64,000 nucleotides of DNA from contig NZ_JAEKEZ010000014.1 of NCBI RefSeq assembly GCF_016650815.1, forward strand, positions 310,001 to 374,000, read 5' to 3'. The translations under genes were made by a program, and so were the position numbers. This stretch comes from Pseudomonas sp. TH31 (lineage in GTDB: Bacteria; Pseudomonadota; Gammaproteobacteria; Pseudomonadales; Pseudomonadaceae). The number at the start of each line of letters is the position of its first letter. Within the stretch, counting starts at the first letter, position 1. Shown piece after piece: positions 24,615 through 33,439 of this stretch. The notes beneath the pieces were generated by a model. That model made no database searches. It saw only the letters and a program-made list of their open reading frames with translations, and had not been told where the DNA came from.

Positions 24615-26966
24615 TCAGAAGTCGTAGCGACCGGTCAGGCCGAGGGTGCGCGGCGTGCCGAGCAAGCCTTCATAACCGCCGTTGGCGCCGGTCCAGAGGG
24701 TTGTGTAGTAGGTTTTGTCGAAGGCGTTTTTCAGCCACAGCGAGACGTCCCACTGGCCCTGGTGGAAGTCGCCGCGCAGGCCTGTGGATAAGTTGACTAC
24801 GGCATAGCTCGGGATCTGCCCGAAGTCCGAATCCTCCACCGTGCCGACCGCTTTGGAGCGGAAGGCGTAGCTGCCAGTGACGTACTCTTCCAAGCCGTTG
24901 CTCAGGTTCCATTTGTATTCGCCGTTGGCGTTGCCGATCCATTTCGAAGCGCCGACCACTTGGTGGCCGCTGAGGTCGCAAGAGGCCGGTGCGCCTGGGC
25001 GCAGGCTGACTTCCGGCGGGCACGGCGCATCTTTGTAGGAGAGGTAGCTGACGTCGTTGAAGGAGCCGTTGAGGTTCAGGGTCAGGCCGCGCAACGGGAT
25101 GATCGTGCTTTCGACTTCCACGCCACGGGAGCGCACGGAGCCGGCGTTGGTCAGGTATTGCACGCGGTTGACGTCGTCATAGGCGTTGGTCTGGTAGGCG
25201 TTGACCTGGGTCCAGAAGACGTTGGCGTTGAGTTGCAGGCGCTTGTCCCACAGGGTGCTTTTGAAACCGAGTTCGGCGTTGTTGGCGCGCTCGGTGCCGA
25301 TCAGCAATGAGTCCGCGCCGGCCGTCGGTGCCGAGCCGACCGCAAGGTTCACGCCGCCGGATTTTTCACCGTGGGACAGGGTCGCGTAGCCGAGCAGGTC
25401 ATCGGTGAAGCGGTAGCTCAGGTTCAGCAAGCCTGAAGGGCTGGAGCTGTACTGATTCAAATCGCCGGAATCGTAGGCGCCAGCACGACCGCGTCGTGCC
25501 GTGGCCGCCGCGCCCGTCACTGCCGCACCACCGACCGGCGCATCGCGCGTCACCCAGGCGTTTTTCTCTTCGTAGGTACCACGCAGCCCGGCGGTGAAAT
25601 CCAGACGCGGGGTGAGGTGCCAAGTACCCTGGGCGAACAGCGCAAAGCTGTTGGTTTCGATATGGCCGTTGCCGACGCTGTCGACGTTGGCCAGTGCACC
25701 GCGTGGCGTGCCGTTCCAGATGTCGGCTTGCGGGCCGTAATAGGAGAAGGATTTGTTGTCCAGGTTCGAGCCGAAGTAATAGGCGCCGAGCACGTAGTCG
25801 AAGAACTCGCCTTTGGGTGACGCCAGGCGGAATTCCTGGGAGTACTGCTTATCCTCCACCGAGACCCCGGCGTTGTAGCTCGCCGGCACGTTAAGGCCAT
25901 CGTCGTTGCGCGGGGTGAAATTCCAAAAGCGATAGGCGCTGATTGAGGTCAGGGTGAAGTCACTCGGCAAGGTCCAGTTGGCTTCCACCGAGGTGCCGCC
26001 CTGATGCACCGTGACGTGTTGATCGTTGTCGAGATTGACCTCGCGATGAGAGCCGTTGACCAGCGTCGCGCCAGCGGTAGCGGCCCGCTGCGAGTAGAGG
26101 TTGAGGCCATTGATGGTCGGCCCGGTGTTGTACAAGACACGGGTGCCGGCGCTGGAGTCTTCTTCGTTGTAGTCGCCGATCCAGCGCATGTTGAACGATT
26201 CGTTGGGCTTGAACAGCAACTGGCCGCGCAAGCCATCGCGCGAGCCGCCGTTCAGTTCATGGCCGTTGTATTCGTTCTTGATGTCGCCGTCACTGCTGGA
26301 GCGATAGGCCGAAAAACGCCCCGCCAGTTCATCGTTCAATGGACCGGAGATCGTACCCTTGGTCTGGAAGTAGCCGTCCTCGCCCACCGAGGTTTCGATG
26401 CTGCGCTCGGGGGTAAACGACGGCGCCCGAGTGCTGATGTTGATCACCCCGGCCGTGGTGTTTTTGCCGAACAACGTGCCTTGCGGACCGCGCAAAACTT
26501 CGAGCTGCTCGATGTCCATCAGGTCGAACACCGCCATGCCCGGGCGCCCGAGGTAGACGTTGTCGATGTAGAGCCCGACGCTGCCTTCCAGACCGTCGCT
26601 GGCCGGGTTGTTACCGAGGCCACGGATCGACACGCTGGACTGGCGCGCATGCATGTAGGCGACGTTGACGCTGGGCACCAGTTGCTGCAAATCCTGGATG
26701 CGATAAACCCGCTGGGTTTCCAGGGCCTGGCCGCTGATCACGCTCATCGGCGTTGGCACGTCCTGGGAACTTTCTTCCCGGCGGCGGGTGGTGACGGTCA
26801 CGGTTTCCAACTGCGAACTGTCGGCCGACGTTTTGCCGGTGGGCGCTGCTTCCGGGGGCGTGGTGTCGGCCGCATAAGCCTGGGCGCTCCCCGCCAGCAA
26901 CAGGGCCAGGGGCAGGCGTTTGAGCCGTCGGGGCGAAAGGGGTGAAGCAAGGTTCAACGGACTCAT
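24615..26966 (-). CDS. TonB-dependent outer-membrane receptor (SftP-like)
   Basis: 783 residues from the ATG at 26966, which has AGGAG 8 bases upstream. A signal peptide ends near AQAYA. The plug carries SSQDVPTPMSVISGQALE and the block VLRGPQGTLFGKNTTAGVINI; the barrel ends in RTLGLTGRYDF with the usual terminal phenylalanine. The LETVTVTTRR segment near residue 55 serves as TonB box. The neighbouring arylsulfotransferase remnant, LysR gene and atsK suggest uptake of sulfate esters or sulfonates, as proposed for SftP of P. putida S-313; this ligand is inference. Confidence 0.88.
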   Translation of the reverse strand: MSPLNLASPLSPRRLKRLPLALLLAGSAQAYAADTTPPEAAPTGKTSADSSQLETVTVTTRRREESSQDVPTPMSVISGQALETQRVYRIQDLQQLVPSVNVAYMHARQSSVSIRGLGNNPASDGLEGSVGLYIDNVYLGRPGMAVFDLMDIEQLEVLRGPQGTLFGKNTTAGVINISTRAPSFTPERSIETSVGEDGYFQTKGTISGPLNDELAGRFSAYRSSSDGDIKNEYNGHELNGGSRDGLRGQLLFKPNESFNMRWIGDYNEEDSSAGTRVLYNTGPTINGLNLYSQRAATAGATLVNGSHREVNLDNDQHVTVHQGGTSVEANWTLPSDFTLTSISAYRFWNFTPRNDDGLNVPASYNAGVSVEDKQYSQEFRLASPKGEFFDYVLGAYYFGSNLDNKSFSYYGPQADIWNGTPRGALANVDSVGNGHIETNSFALFAQGTWHLTPRLDFTAGLRGTYEEKNAWVTRDAPVGGAAVTGAAATARRGRAGAYDSGDLNQYSSSPSGLLNLSYRFTDDLLGYATLSHGEKSGGVNLAVGSAPTAGADSLLIGTERANNAELGFKSTLWDKRLQLNANVFWTQVNAYQTNAYDDVNRVQYLTNAGSVRSRGVEVESTIIPLRGLTLNLNGSFNDVSYLSYKDAPCPPEVSLRPGAPASCDLSGHQVVGASKWIGNANGEYKWNLSNGLEEYVTGSYAFRSKAVGTVEDSDFGQIPSYAVVNLSTGLRGDFHQGQWDVSLWLKNAFDKTYYTTLWTGANGGYEGLLGTPRTLGLTGRYDF

Positions 26967-27130
26967 AGGGCGGCTCCTGGTCAAAAAACACGCAGTGACA
27001 TTTAGCAGTGCATATTCTTTTAAGTTATTTATTTATGTTTTTACAAAGATTTACTGCATAAGAGATTGCCTTTATAAGGAGTCCACCTGATGCATATCCA
27101 ATGCATTCGCCCGATATTTTTATGTGAAAA

Positions 27131-28075
27131 ATGCATATCGATTTGCGCCAACTCCGCCACTTCATCGCCCTCGCCGACCAGCGCAGCTTCGTCGCGGGTG
27201 CGCTGACGGTGAACCTCTCGCAATCGGCGTTCAGCCGCAGCATTCAGGCGCTGGAACACAGCGTCGGTTGTCAGTTGGTGGATCGCGCACGCAAGGACCT
27301 GGCGCCGACCAAACAAGGCCAGGTGTTACTCGAACATGCGCGGCGGCTGGTCAGCGGCGCGCAGCAGATGGCCAACGAGATCAGCCAGTTCAATGGCCTG
27401 GAGGCCGGCGAATTACGCTTCGGTTGCGGCCCGGCACCGGCGGCAGGATTGATCCCGCGGGCGATTGGCGCCTTCATCGGGCGTTATCCAAAAGCGCGGG
27501 TGCAGTTTCAGGTCGACGATTGGCAGAGCCTGAGCAAGCGACTGCTGGGTGAGGAGTTCGAGTTCTTCGTCGCCGACACCCGCTATTTCGAGGCAGACCC
27601 GGACTACCTGACCCAACGCCTGCGCCCGCGCAAATGGCATTTTTGCTGCCGCGCCGGGCATCCATTGGCGGGACGTGAAAGCGTCAGCGCTGCCGAGTTG
27701 ATGAGCTATCCGATGGCGGTGAGCATCCGCCCGCCGAACCTGCGTAAAGTCATTGTCGACTTGAGTGGCCGCCCGGATTTCACGCCGAATGTGGAATGTG
27801 AGAACAGCTACAGTTTGCTGAGTGTGGTGATGCGTTCGGATGCCATCGGGATTGTCGGCGCGTATTCAGATGCGCTGCACCTGGCCAAGGGTGAACTGGT
27901 GTGTTTGAAGATCGACGGGGTGGCGGATGATCTGGAGGAGCTGTATACGCGGTACGGGATTGTCAGCCGGGCGGGGTATCGGTTGTCGCCGTTGGCCGAG
28001 GCGATGATTGCGCAGATCAAAGAGATTGATGTGCAGGATGAGGAAGTGTGTTCGCTGGAGAATCTTGCCGTTTGA
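27131..28075 (+). CDS. LysR-family regulator divergent from the TonB receptor
   Basis: 314 residues. Winged helix-turn-helix at residues 4-63 (LRQLRHFIALADQRSFVAGALTVNLSQSAFSRSIQALE), then a ligand-binding domain beginning GELRFGCGPAPAAGLIPR. It is about half identical by eye to the LysR at 31083 over the DNA-binding part and shares GELRFGCGPAPA exactly, so the two are paralogues. Divergence from the receptor gene with a 160-base AT-rich gap suggests it controls that gene. TGCATATCCAATGCA lies just before the start. Effector unknown; a sulfur metabolite is likely. Confidence 0.88.
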   Translation: MHIDLRQLRHFIALADQRSFVAGALTVNLSQSAFSRSIQALEHSVGCQLVDRARKDLAPTKQGQVLLEHARRLVSGAQQMANEISQFNGLEAGELRFGCGPAPAAGLIPRAIGAFIGRYPKARVQFQVDDWQSLSKRLLGEEFEFFVADTRYFEADPDYLTQRLRPRKWHFCCRAGHPLAGRESVSAAELMSYPMAVSIRPPNLRKVIVDLSGRPDFTPNVECENSYSLLSVVMRSDAIGIVGAYSDALHLAKGELVCLKIDGVADDLEELYTRYGIVSRAGYRLSPLAEAMIAQIKEIDVQDEEVCSLENLAV

Positions 28076-28080
28076 ACCAC

Positions 28081-28153
28081 CGCTTTCGCGAGCAGGCTCG
28101 CTCCCACAGGGAATGCGCAAGACCTTGTGGGAGTGAGCCTGCTCGCGATAGCG
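28081..28153. repeat. REP-type inverted pair (GTGGGAG...GCTCGCGA family)
   Basis: First full copy of the second repeat family, with core GCGAGCAGGCTCGCTCCCAC and the mirrored arm ending TGCTCGCGATAGCG. Confidence 0.82.
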
Positions 28154-28264
28154 TCATCCCCGACACCGATGCACCCACTGCATAAACCCCATTCCCCAAA
28201 TGCACTTGCCTCAACCCCGCCCCAGCAGCGAAAACCCTCGCCTGTCTTCTGATCGGTGAACCCC

Positions 28265-29881
28265 ATGCCCAACCCCCAAAACCCCGTGCGCAATGTGCTG
28301 TACATCATGTGCGATCAGCTGCGCCGCGATTACCTGTCGTGCTACGGCCATCCGCATTTGCACACGCCAAACATCGATCGCCTGGCCGCTGCCGGCGTAC
28401 GTTTCAGCCGCGCTTACACCCAAGGCACGATCTGCGGGCCGTCGCGGATGTCGGCCTATACCGGACGCTATGTCAGCAGCCATCAAGTGACGTGGAACGC
28501 GGTGCCGTTACCCCTGGAAGAATTGACCATCGGCGACTACCTGCGCCCGTACGGCATTCGCACTGCGCTGGTGGGCAAGACCCACGCCACACCCAATCTG
28601 GATGCCTTGCTGCGGCTGGCCATCGACCCTTCCAGCGATCAGGCCTCAGGGCTCAACGAAGTCGGTTTCGAAGCTTTTTTCCGGCACGACGGCATCTTCC
28701 CCGACGACCCGTTGTTCGACGACAAACGCGAATCCGCGCCCTACACCCATTACCTGCGTGCCCATGGTTTCGAAGGCCGAAACCCGTGGCACGACTGGGC
28801 CAACGCTGCCGAAAGCGCGCAGGGGGAAATCCTCAGCGGCTGGAAAATGCGCAACGCCCGTTTGCCCGCGCGCGTGCCCGAGCAGCATTCGGAAACCGTC
28901 TACACCACCGACCGCGCCATCGACTTCATCGCCGAGCAAGGTGAACAACCGTGGTGCCTGCACCTGTCGTACATCAAACCGCACTGGCCCTATATCGCCC
29001 CGGCGCCGTATCACGCGCTGTATGGCGCCGATCAAGTGATTGATCCGGTGCGTGCAGCCGTTGGCGAGGAAAGCGATCACCCGGTGTACGGGGCGTTCCG
29101 ACAGCATGAAGAGAGCCTGAATTTTTCCCGTGATGAGGTGCGCTTGAACGTGGTGCCGACCTACATGGGGCTGATCAAACAGGTCGATGATCAGCTCGGG
29201 CGCTTGTTTGATTTTCTTCAGAGCAATGGTCGCTGGGACGACACGTTGATTGTGTTCACCAGCGATCACGGTGACTTCCTGGGCGACCATTACTTGGGGG
29301 AGAAAGAGTTTTTGCTGGAACCGGCGGTGGGAATTCCGTTGATCGTGCGCGACCCGCGTGTGGCGGCGGATGTCACTCGGGGATCGGTGGATGATCGGCT
29401 GGTGGAAACCATTGATGCGCTGCCGACCTTTCTTGAAGCACTAGGATTGCCGAGCGCCGACCATCGTCTTGAAGGACGCTCGCTGATTCCCCTGCTGCAC
29501 GGCGTGAAAACCGATTGGCGTCGTTATGCGATCAGCGAGTACGACTACGCATTCCAGGCCCCGGCGCGGGAGCGTTTGGAGCAGCCAATCGACCGTTGCC
29601 GCATGACCATGGTACGCAGCGAGCGCTGGAAATATTTGGCGTACGACGGGTTTCGGCCGCAGTTGTTTGATCTGTTGAATGATCCGCAGGAATTACGGGA
29701 TCTAGGGGCGGATCCGGCTTATGCGGCGGTACGTGAAGAGCACGCAGGGTATTTGTTTGAGTGGGTGCGGGGGTTGAAGCGGCGCACGACCATCAGTCAT
29801 CAGGAGATCGATTTGCGCGGGCAGCGGTTTCGTTATGGTGAGCCGGAGACCGAGAAGTTAGTCCAGATCGGCGTGTGGTAA
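28265..29881 (+). CDS. Type I sulfatase / phosphonate monoester hydrolase family protein
   Basis: Alkaline-phosphatase superfamily enzyme, 538 residues from the ATG at 28265 (an in-frame GTG at 28256 is possible). Metal site residues begin in YIMCDQLRRDYLSCYG; the active-site motif CGPSR has Cys57, the position converted to formylglycine in sulfatases. Later metal ligands are in FTSDHGDFLGDHYLGEK and the C-terminal region includes RSERWKYLAYDG. No signal peptide, so it acts in the cytoplasm. The long form and GEKEFLLEP resemble the phosphonate monoesterase/choline-sulfatase side of the family rather than AtsA. Its location within sulfate-ester genes favours a sulfatase. An anaerobic sulfatase maturase is not in the window. 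Confidence 0.87.
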   Translation: MPNPQNPVRNVLYIMCDQLRRDYLSCYGHPHLHTPNIDRLAAAGVRFSRAYTQGTICGPSRMSAYTGRYVSSHQVTWNAVPLPLEELTIGDYLRPYGIRTALVGKTHATPNLDALLRLAIDPSSDQASGLNEVGFEAFFRHDGIFPDDPLFDDKRESAPYTHYLRAHGFEGRNPWHDWANAAESAQGEILSGWKMRNARLPARVPEQHSETVYTTDRAIDFIAEQGEQPWCLHLSYIKPHWPYIAPAPYHALYGADQVIDPVRAAVGEESDHPVYGAFRQHEESLNFSRDEVRLNVVPTYMGLIKQVDDQLGRLFDFLQSNGRWDDTLIVFTSDHGDFLGDHYLGEKEFLLEPAVGIPLIVRDPRVAADVTRGSVDDRLVETIDALPTFLEALGLPSADHRLEGRSLIPLLHGVKTDWRRYAISEYDYAFQAPARERLEQPIDRCRMTMVRSERWKYLAYDGFRPQLFDLLNDPQELRDLGADPAYAAVREEHAGYLFEWVRGLKRRTTISHQEIDLRGQRFRYGEPETEKLVQIGVW

Positions 29882-29891
29882 CCCAATCAAA

Positions 29892-29980
29892 TGTGGGAGC
29901 GGGCTTGCTCGCGAAGACGGAGTGTCAGTCGATAAAAATGTTGACTGATACACCGCTTTCGCGCGCAAGCCCGCTCCCAC
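29892..29980. repeat. REP-type inverted pair (GTGGGAG family)
   Basis: Between the convergent sulfatase and atsK; the right arm reads GCGCGCAAGCC instead of GCGAGCAAGCC. Confidence 0.82.
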
Positions 29981-29993
29981 AGGGGACCGTGTT

Positions 29994-30899
29994 TTACGCG
30001 CCTTTGATGGTCTGGCTCCGCTGCCCCGCCACACCCACCGGCACCTCGCCCTTCAACGTCACCCGGCGAACGATCCGATCCTGAGTCCCATAATCATCCA
30101 CCGCGTAATGCTGAGTAGAGCGGTTGTCCCAGATCGCCACGTCGCCAGCCTTCCAGCGCCAGCGCACGGTGTTTTCCAAACGGGTGACATGGCTTTGCAG
30201 CAATCCGAACAAGTGTGCCGAGTCGGCTTGGGAATAGCCCTTGATGCGCTTGACGAAATGCCCCAGCAGCAAGCTCTTCTCGCCGCTGATCGGGTGCACA
30301 CGGACCACCGGGTGCTCGGTCTCGTAAACGGTGGAGGTGAAGATCTTGCGGTAGCGCTCCAGCTTTTCCGCCGAGACGTCTGGCTTGGCCCCGGCGTAGT
30401 CGTATTCGTTGCTGTGCACGGCGACCAGTTTGTCCGCCAGCTCACGCAGCTCCGGTGCCAGTTCGTTGTAGGCCGTGGCGGTGTTGGCCCAGAAGGTGTC
30501 GCCACCGAAGGCCGGGGCCACCACCGAGCGCAGGATCGAAGCTTTCGGGTACGCGTCGACGAAAGTCACGTCGGTGTGCCAGGAGTTGGCGCGCTGACCT
30601 TCAGCACCGTCCAGCTCCAGCAGGTAACGGGTGCCATCGCGTACCGGTACGGTCGGGTGCGCCACGGGCTCGCCGAGCAGGTGAGCGAAGGCTTCCTGGC
30701 TTTGATCGTCGAGCTGGGTCTGCTCGCGGAAGAACACGACTTTGTATTGCACCAGCGCCTGCTGGATCGCTTCAACGGTGCTGGCGTCCAGCTCACCGGA
30801 AAGTTGCACGCCACGGATCTCGGCGCCGATCCGGCCGGCCACCGGATGGACTTCAAGCGCGTGAACAGCGGGTTTTACAGCTAAAGCGGCATTGCTCAT
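29994..30899 (-). CDS. atsK: AtsK, Fe(II)/2-oxoglutarate-dependent alkylsulfatase
   Basis: TauD/TfdA-family dioxygenase that oxidises the carbon bearing a sulfate ester, releasing sulfate and an aldehyde. The start at 30899 (GAGGG upstream) gives 301 residues, the length I recall for AtsK of P. putida S-313. The iron ligands are in WHTD (His108, Asp110) with the distal histidine in NRSTQHYAV near 264, and the 2-oxoglutarate arginine in DRIVRRVTL near 275-279. Cytoplasmic. Divergent from the LysR gene at 31083 and near atsR. TauD itself is a close alternative, but the lack of tauABC and the ats genes favour AtsK. Confidence 0.88.
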   Translation of the reverse strand: MSNAALAVKPAVHALEVHPVAGRIGAEIRGVQLSGELDASTVEAIQQALVQYKVVFFREQTQLDDQSQEAFAHLLGEPVAHPTVPVRDGTRYLLELDGAEGQRANSWHTDVTFVDAYPKASILRSVVAPAFGGDTFWANTATAYNELAPELRELADKLVAVHSNEYDYAGAKPDVSAEKLERYRKIFTSTVYETEHPVVRVHPISGEKSLLLGHFVKRIKGYSQADSAHLFGLLQSHVTRLENTVRWRWKAGDVAIWDNRSTQHYAVDDYGTQDRIVRRVTLKGEVPVGVAGQRSQTIKGA

Positions 30900-31082
30900 G
30901 GGTAGACCCTCGATCGGACTGCTGACGGTTGGACGGCAGCGAAACAATGCTCTATCTATATTCAATTTAGGTCTAATAGATATTCACATGCTTCGTTGAC
31001 GGAATAAGAGCTTGCATTTAAAACCTCTAGCAACCCTCGTCGCAAATGCCTTCGAGCTATTTTTAGGATGCCGGAAAAGCAT

Positions 31083-32003
31083 ATGGATCTTCGCCAGTTG
31101 CGCTACTTCATCGCCCTCAACGAACACCGCAGTTTTGTCCGCGCGGCCGACGCCATGGGCATCACTCAACCGGCGTTCAGCCGCAGTATTCAGGGGCTTG
31201 AACAAGAGTTCGGCTGTGTGTTGGTGGACCGTGGCAACAAGGATTTGCGTCCGACACCCGAAGGTCAGGTGGTGCTGCAACACGCCTTGACCCTGGTCCA
31301 GGGCGCGGCGCTGCTCAATGCCGAGGTCACGCAGATGACCAAGCTCGACGCCGGTGAACTGCGCTTCGGTTGCGGCCCGGCGCCAGCGGTGAAACTGGTG
31401 CCCGATGCGGTGGCGCAATTCATCAACGCGCACCCGAAAGTACGCACCTGTTTTCAGGTGGATAACTGGGAAAAACTCAGCCGCGCCCTGAGCCGTGAAG
31501 AGATCGAGTTCTTCATCGCCGACATCCGCCATTTCGAAGCCGACCCGAACTTCCAGACCCAGGCCCTGACGCCCAGGCGCGGAGTGTTCTTCTGCCGGCC
31601 GGGGCATCCGCTGCTGGTCAAGGACAGCCTGTCGACCAACGACATGTTCGACTACCCGCTGGCGACCACGTTGATCCCGCCGGGTATTCGCAAACTGCTG
31701 GCGAATCTCAGTGGCCGGATGGATTTCTCGCCGACCATCGAGACCGAGCACTTTCCGGCGCTGGTAAAGATCGTGCTGCAATCGAATGCGATTGGCATTG
31801 GTACGCAAGAGGCGTTTATCGAAGACATTGCCGAGGGCTCGCTGGTGTTGCTGCACTGGCGCAATCTGCCGCAGAACATTGAAAGCATGAATGCGCGGTG
31901 CGGGATTGTGAGTCGTACGGGGTTTCGCTTGTCGCCGGCGGCCAGGGCGATGATCGAGACGTTGGTGGCGGTGGATAAACAGGAGATATCTGTCGCTGTT
32001 TAG
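31083..32003 (+). CDS. LysR-family regulator between atsK and atsR (SftR-like)
   Basis: 306 residues from the ATG at 31083 (MDLRQLRYFIALNEHRSF), with GGAAAA 7 bases upstream. DNA-binding helix-turn-helix at 18-37, ligand domain from GELRFGCGPAPAVKLV. It is divergent from atsK across a 183-base AT-rich gap and convergent with atsR. In P. putida S-313 a LysR protein, SftR, controls atsK, atsRBC and the receptor sftP; position and company make this the best SftR candidate, but the paralogue at 27131 competes. Confidence 0.88.
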   Translation: MDLRQLRYFIALNEHRSFVRAADAMGITQPAFSRSIQGLEQEFGCVLVDRGNKDLRPTPEGQVVLQHALTLVQGAALLNAEVTQMTKLDAGELRFGCGPAPAVKLVPDAVAQFINAHPKVRTCFQVDNWEKLSRALSREEIEFFIADIRHFEADPNFQTQALTPRRGVFFCRPGHPLLVKDSLSTNDMFDYPLATTLIPPGIRKLLANLSGRMDFSPTIETEHFPALVKIVLQSNAIGIGTQEAFIEDIAEGSLVLLHWRNLPQNIESMNARCGIVSRTGFRLSPAARAMIETLVAVDKQEISVAV

Positions 32004-32080
32004 AAGATCAAAAGATCGCAGCCTGCGGCAGCTCCTACACGGTCGGTGTAGGAGCTGCCGCAGGCTGCGATCTTTTGATT
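32004..32080. repeat. REP-type inverted pair filling the LysR-atsR gap
   Basis: The repeat occupies the whole convergent gap: it starts at the LysR stop and ends at the atsR stop, so it also serves as the likely bidirectional transcription end (AAAAGATCGC... TTTTGAT). Confidence 0.83.
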
Positions 32081-33094
32081 TTAGAGTTTGGCCGCAGCCA
32101 ACTCCGGCGCCACCCAATCCGTCACCTTGAACGGCTTGCGAATCAGCTTCTGCTGCGAAGCCAAATCCACCGAATCCTGCAATTTCCCGAGGAACGCCGG
32201 ATCCAGCGTCGAGGGGAACACTTCGCTCAACTTCTGATCCCTCAAGTCCTGCTGAAGAATCACCGGCGGATAACTCGCCAGCCCCGACACCAACTGAATG
32301 TAAGCATCCTTGTTGCTGTCCTGGGTCAGCCACTCAACCGCTTGCTGCTGCGCCTTCAGCAGTTTCGCCACTGCCTCGGGATGTTCGTCGACAAACTTGC
32401 CGGTACCCACCAGCACGGCCTGAACACTGCCCGCCCCACCCAGATCCTTAGTGTTCAACGGCAACTCGGCCAACCCCTTGGCTTGCAACGCCGTCAATCC
32501 AGAACTGCCCCACGACGCATCAATCTGCTTGGCCGCCAGCGCCGCAACGGCGCCGTTGAAGTCCAGGTTGATGACTTTCAGGTCCTTCTCGCTCAAACCC
32601 TGGCTGGCCAGTGCCGCATCGAAGGACAACTGCGTGGCAGTGCCACGGAAGATCGCCACGCGTTTGCCTTTGAGGTCTTGCAGGGTTTTGATCCCCGAAC
32701 CGGGCACCACGCCCAGGTACTGTTTCACGCCCCGTGCGGAGGCGCTGAGCAGCCGTGTATCCAGCCCATTGGACTTGCCAATGATCGCCGCCAAGTCACC
32801 GAGGTACGCCAGGTCCACCTGGCCGTTGGCGAACGCTTCATTGATCACGGGACCGGCGCCCTTGAAGAAACTCCATTGAATCTTGATGCCCTGCTCGGCG
32901 AAGGCTTTCTCAAAGATTTGCTGGTCACGCAACACGTCCGTTATGCCGCCGCCACTGTGTTGGGTGCCGGCACTCAGGTCGGGCACAGCGATGCGAATTT
33001 CCTTGAGTTCATCGGCATGGGCGGTGAACGCCAGCAACCCCGCCAGGGCCGGTATGGCAAACAGACTGATGACACGTTTGAAAGGACGATTCAT
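32081..33094 (-). CDS. atsR: Sulfate-ester/aliphatic sulfonate ABC transporter substrate-binding protein (AtsR-like)
   Basis: 337 residues. Signal peptide (LAGLLAFTAHA, cleavage near 27), then an SsuA/NrtA-type binding fold: EIRIAVPDLSAGTQHSGGGITDVLRDQQIFEKAFAEQ, GQVDLAYLGDLAAIIGKSNG and LKGKRVAIFRGTATQLSF. It is divergently transcribed from the double permease gene at 33440 rather than the first gene of one operon. Together with AtsB and AtsC it should import sulfate esters. Confidence 0.86.
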   Translation of the reverse strand: MNRPFKRVISLFAIPALAGLLAFTAHADELKEIRIAVPDLSAGTQHSGGGITDVLRDQQIFEKAFAEQGIKIQWSFFKGAGPVINEAFANGQVDLAYLGDLAAIIGKSNGLDTRLLSASARGVKQYLGVVPGSGIKTLQDLKGKRVAIFRGTATQLSFDAALASQGLSEKDLKVINLDFNGAVAALAAKQIDASWGSSGLTALQAKGLAELPLNTKDLGGAGSVQAVLVGTGKFVDEHPEAVAKLLKAQQQAVEWLTQDSNKDAYIQLVSGLASYPPVILQQDLRDQKLSEVFPSTLDPAFLGKLQDSVDLASQQKLIRKPFKVTDWVAPELAAAKL

Positions 33095-33365
33095 GGGTGC
33101 GGCTCCTGGTGGCGACGGCGTTGAAGAGCAGAACGTAGGCTGAATCGGGTTCGACGCTTAAATACTATAAATTCACATTTTTATAGCTTTTTGATCTATG
33201 CCAGCTAAAGCGGGGCTCTGCGGCGGGTATGCATAAACAGCATTAAAAATATTCTTCGAATGCATTGGATGCGTGTGGGCTGGAGGCCTTAAATGGTCTC
33301 GCTTATCTCTCAATAGAATTGATATTTATTTTTATATAACCATTTTTAGTGAATTTTAGATCGCC
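33095..33365. other. Divergent promoter region between atsR and atsB
   Basis: AT-rich stretch with no gene. It contains a TAAATACTATAAATTCAC segment near 33160, AATATTCTTCGAATGCATT near 33248 and a TTGATATTTATTTTTATATAACC tract near 33320. Promoters for both directions probably lie here; I could not identify a CysB or SftR site with certainty. Confidence 0.55.
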
Positions 33366-33398
33366 AAGATCGTCCGAAGGCTGCGTTCGGACGATCTT
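33366..33398. repeat. Hairpin repeat, GATCGTCCGAA variant
   Basis: A perfect 13-bp inverted repeat AAGATCGTCCGAA/TTCGGACGATCTT with a 7-base loop, located in the atsB leader. The same variant recurs at 40494-40536 and in part at 46338. Confidence 0.85.
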
Positions 33399-33439
33399 TT
33401 GATTTTGACCCATGAAAAACCCGACAACGGAGGTCACCC

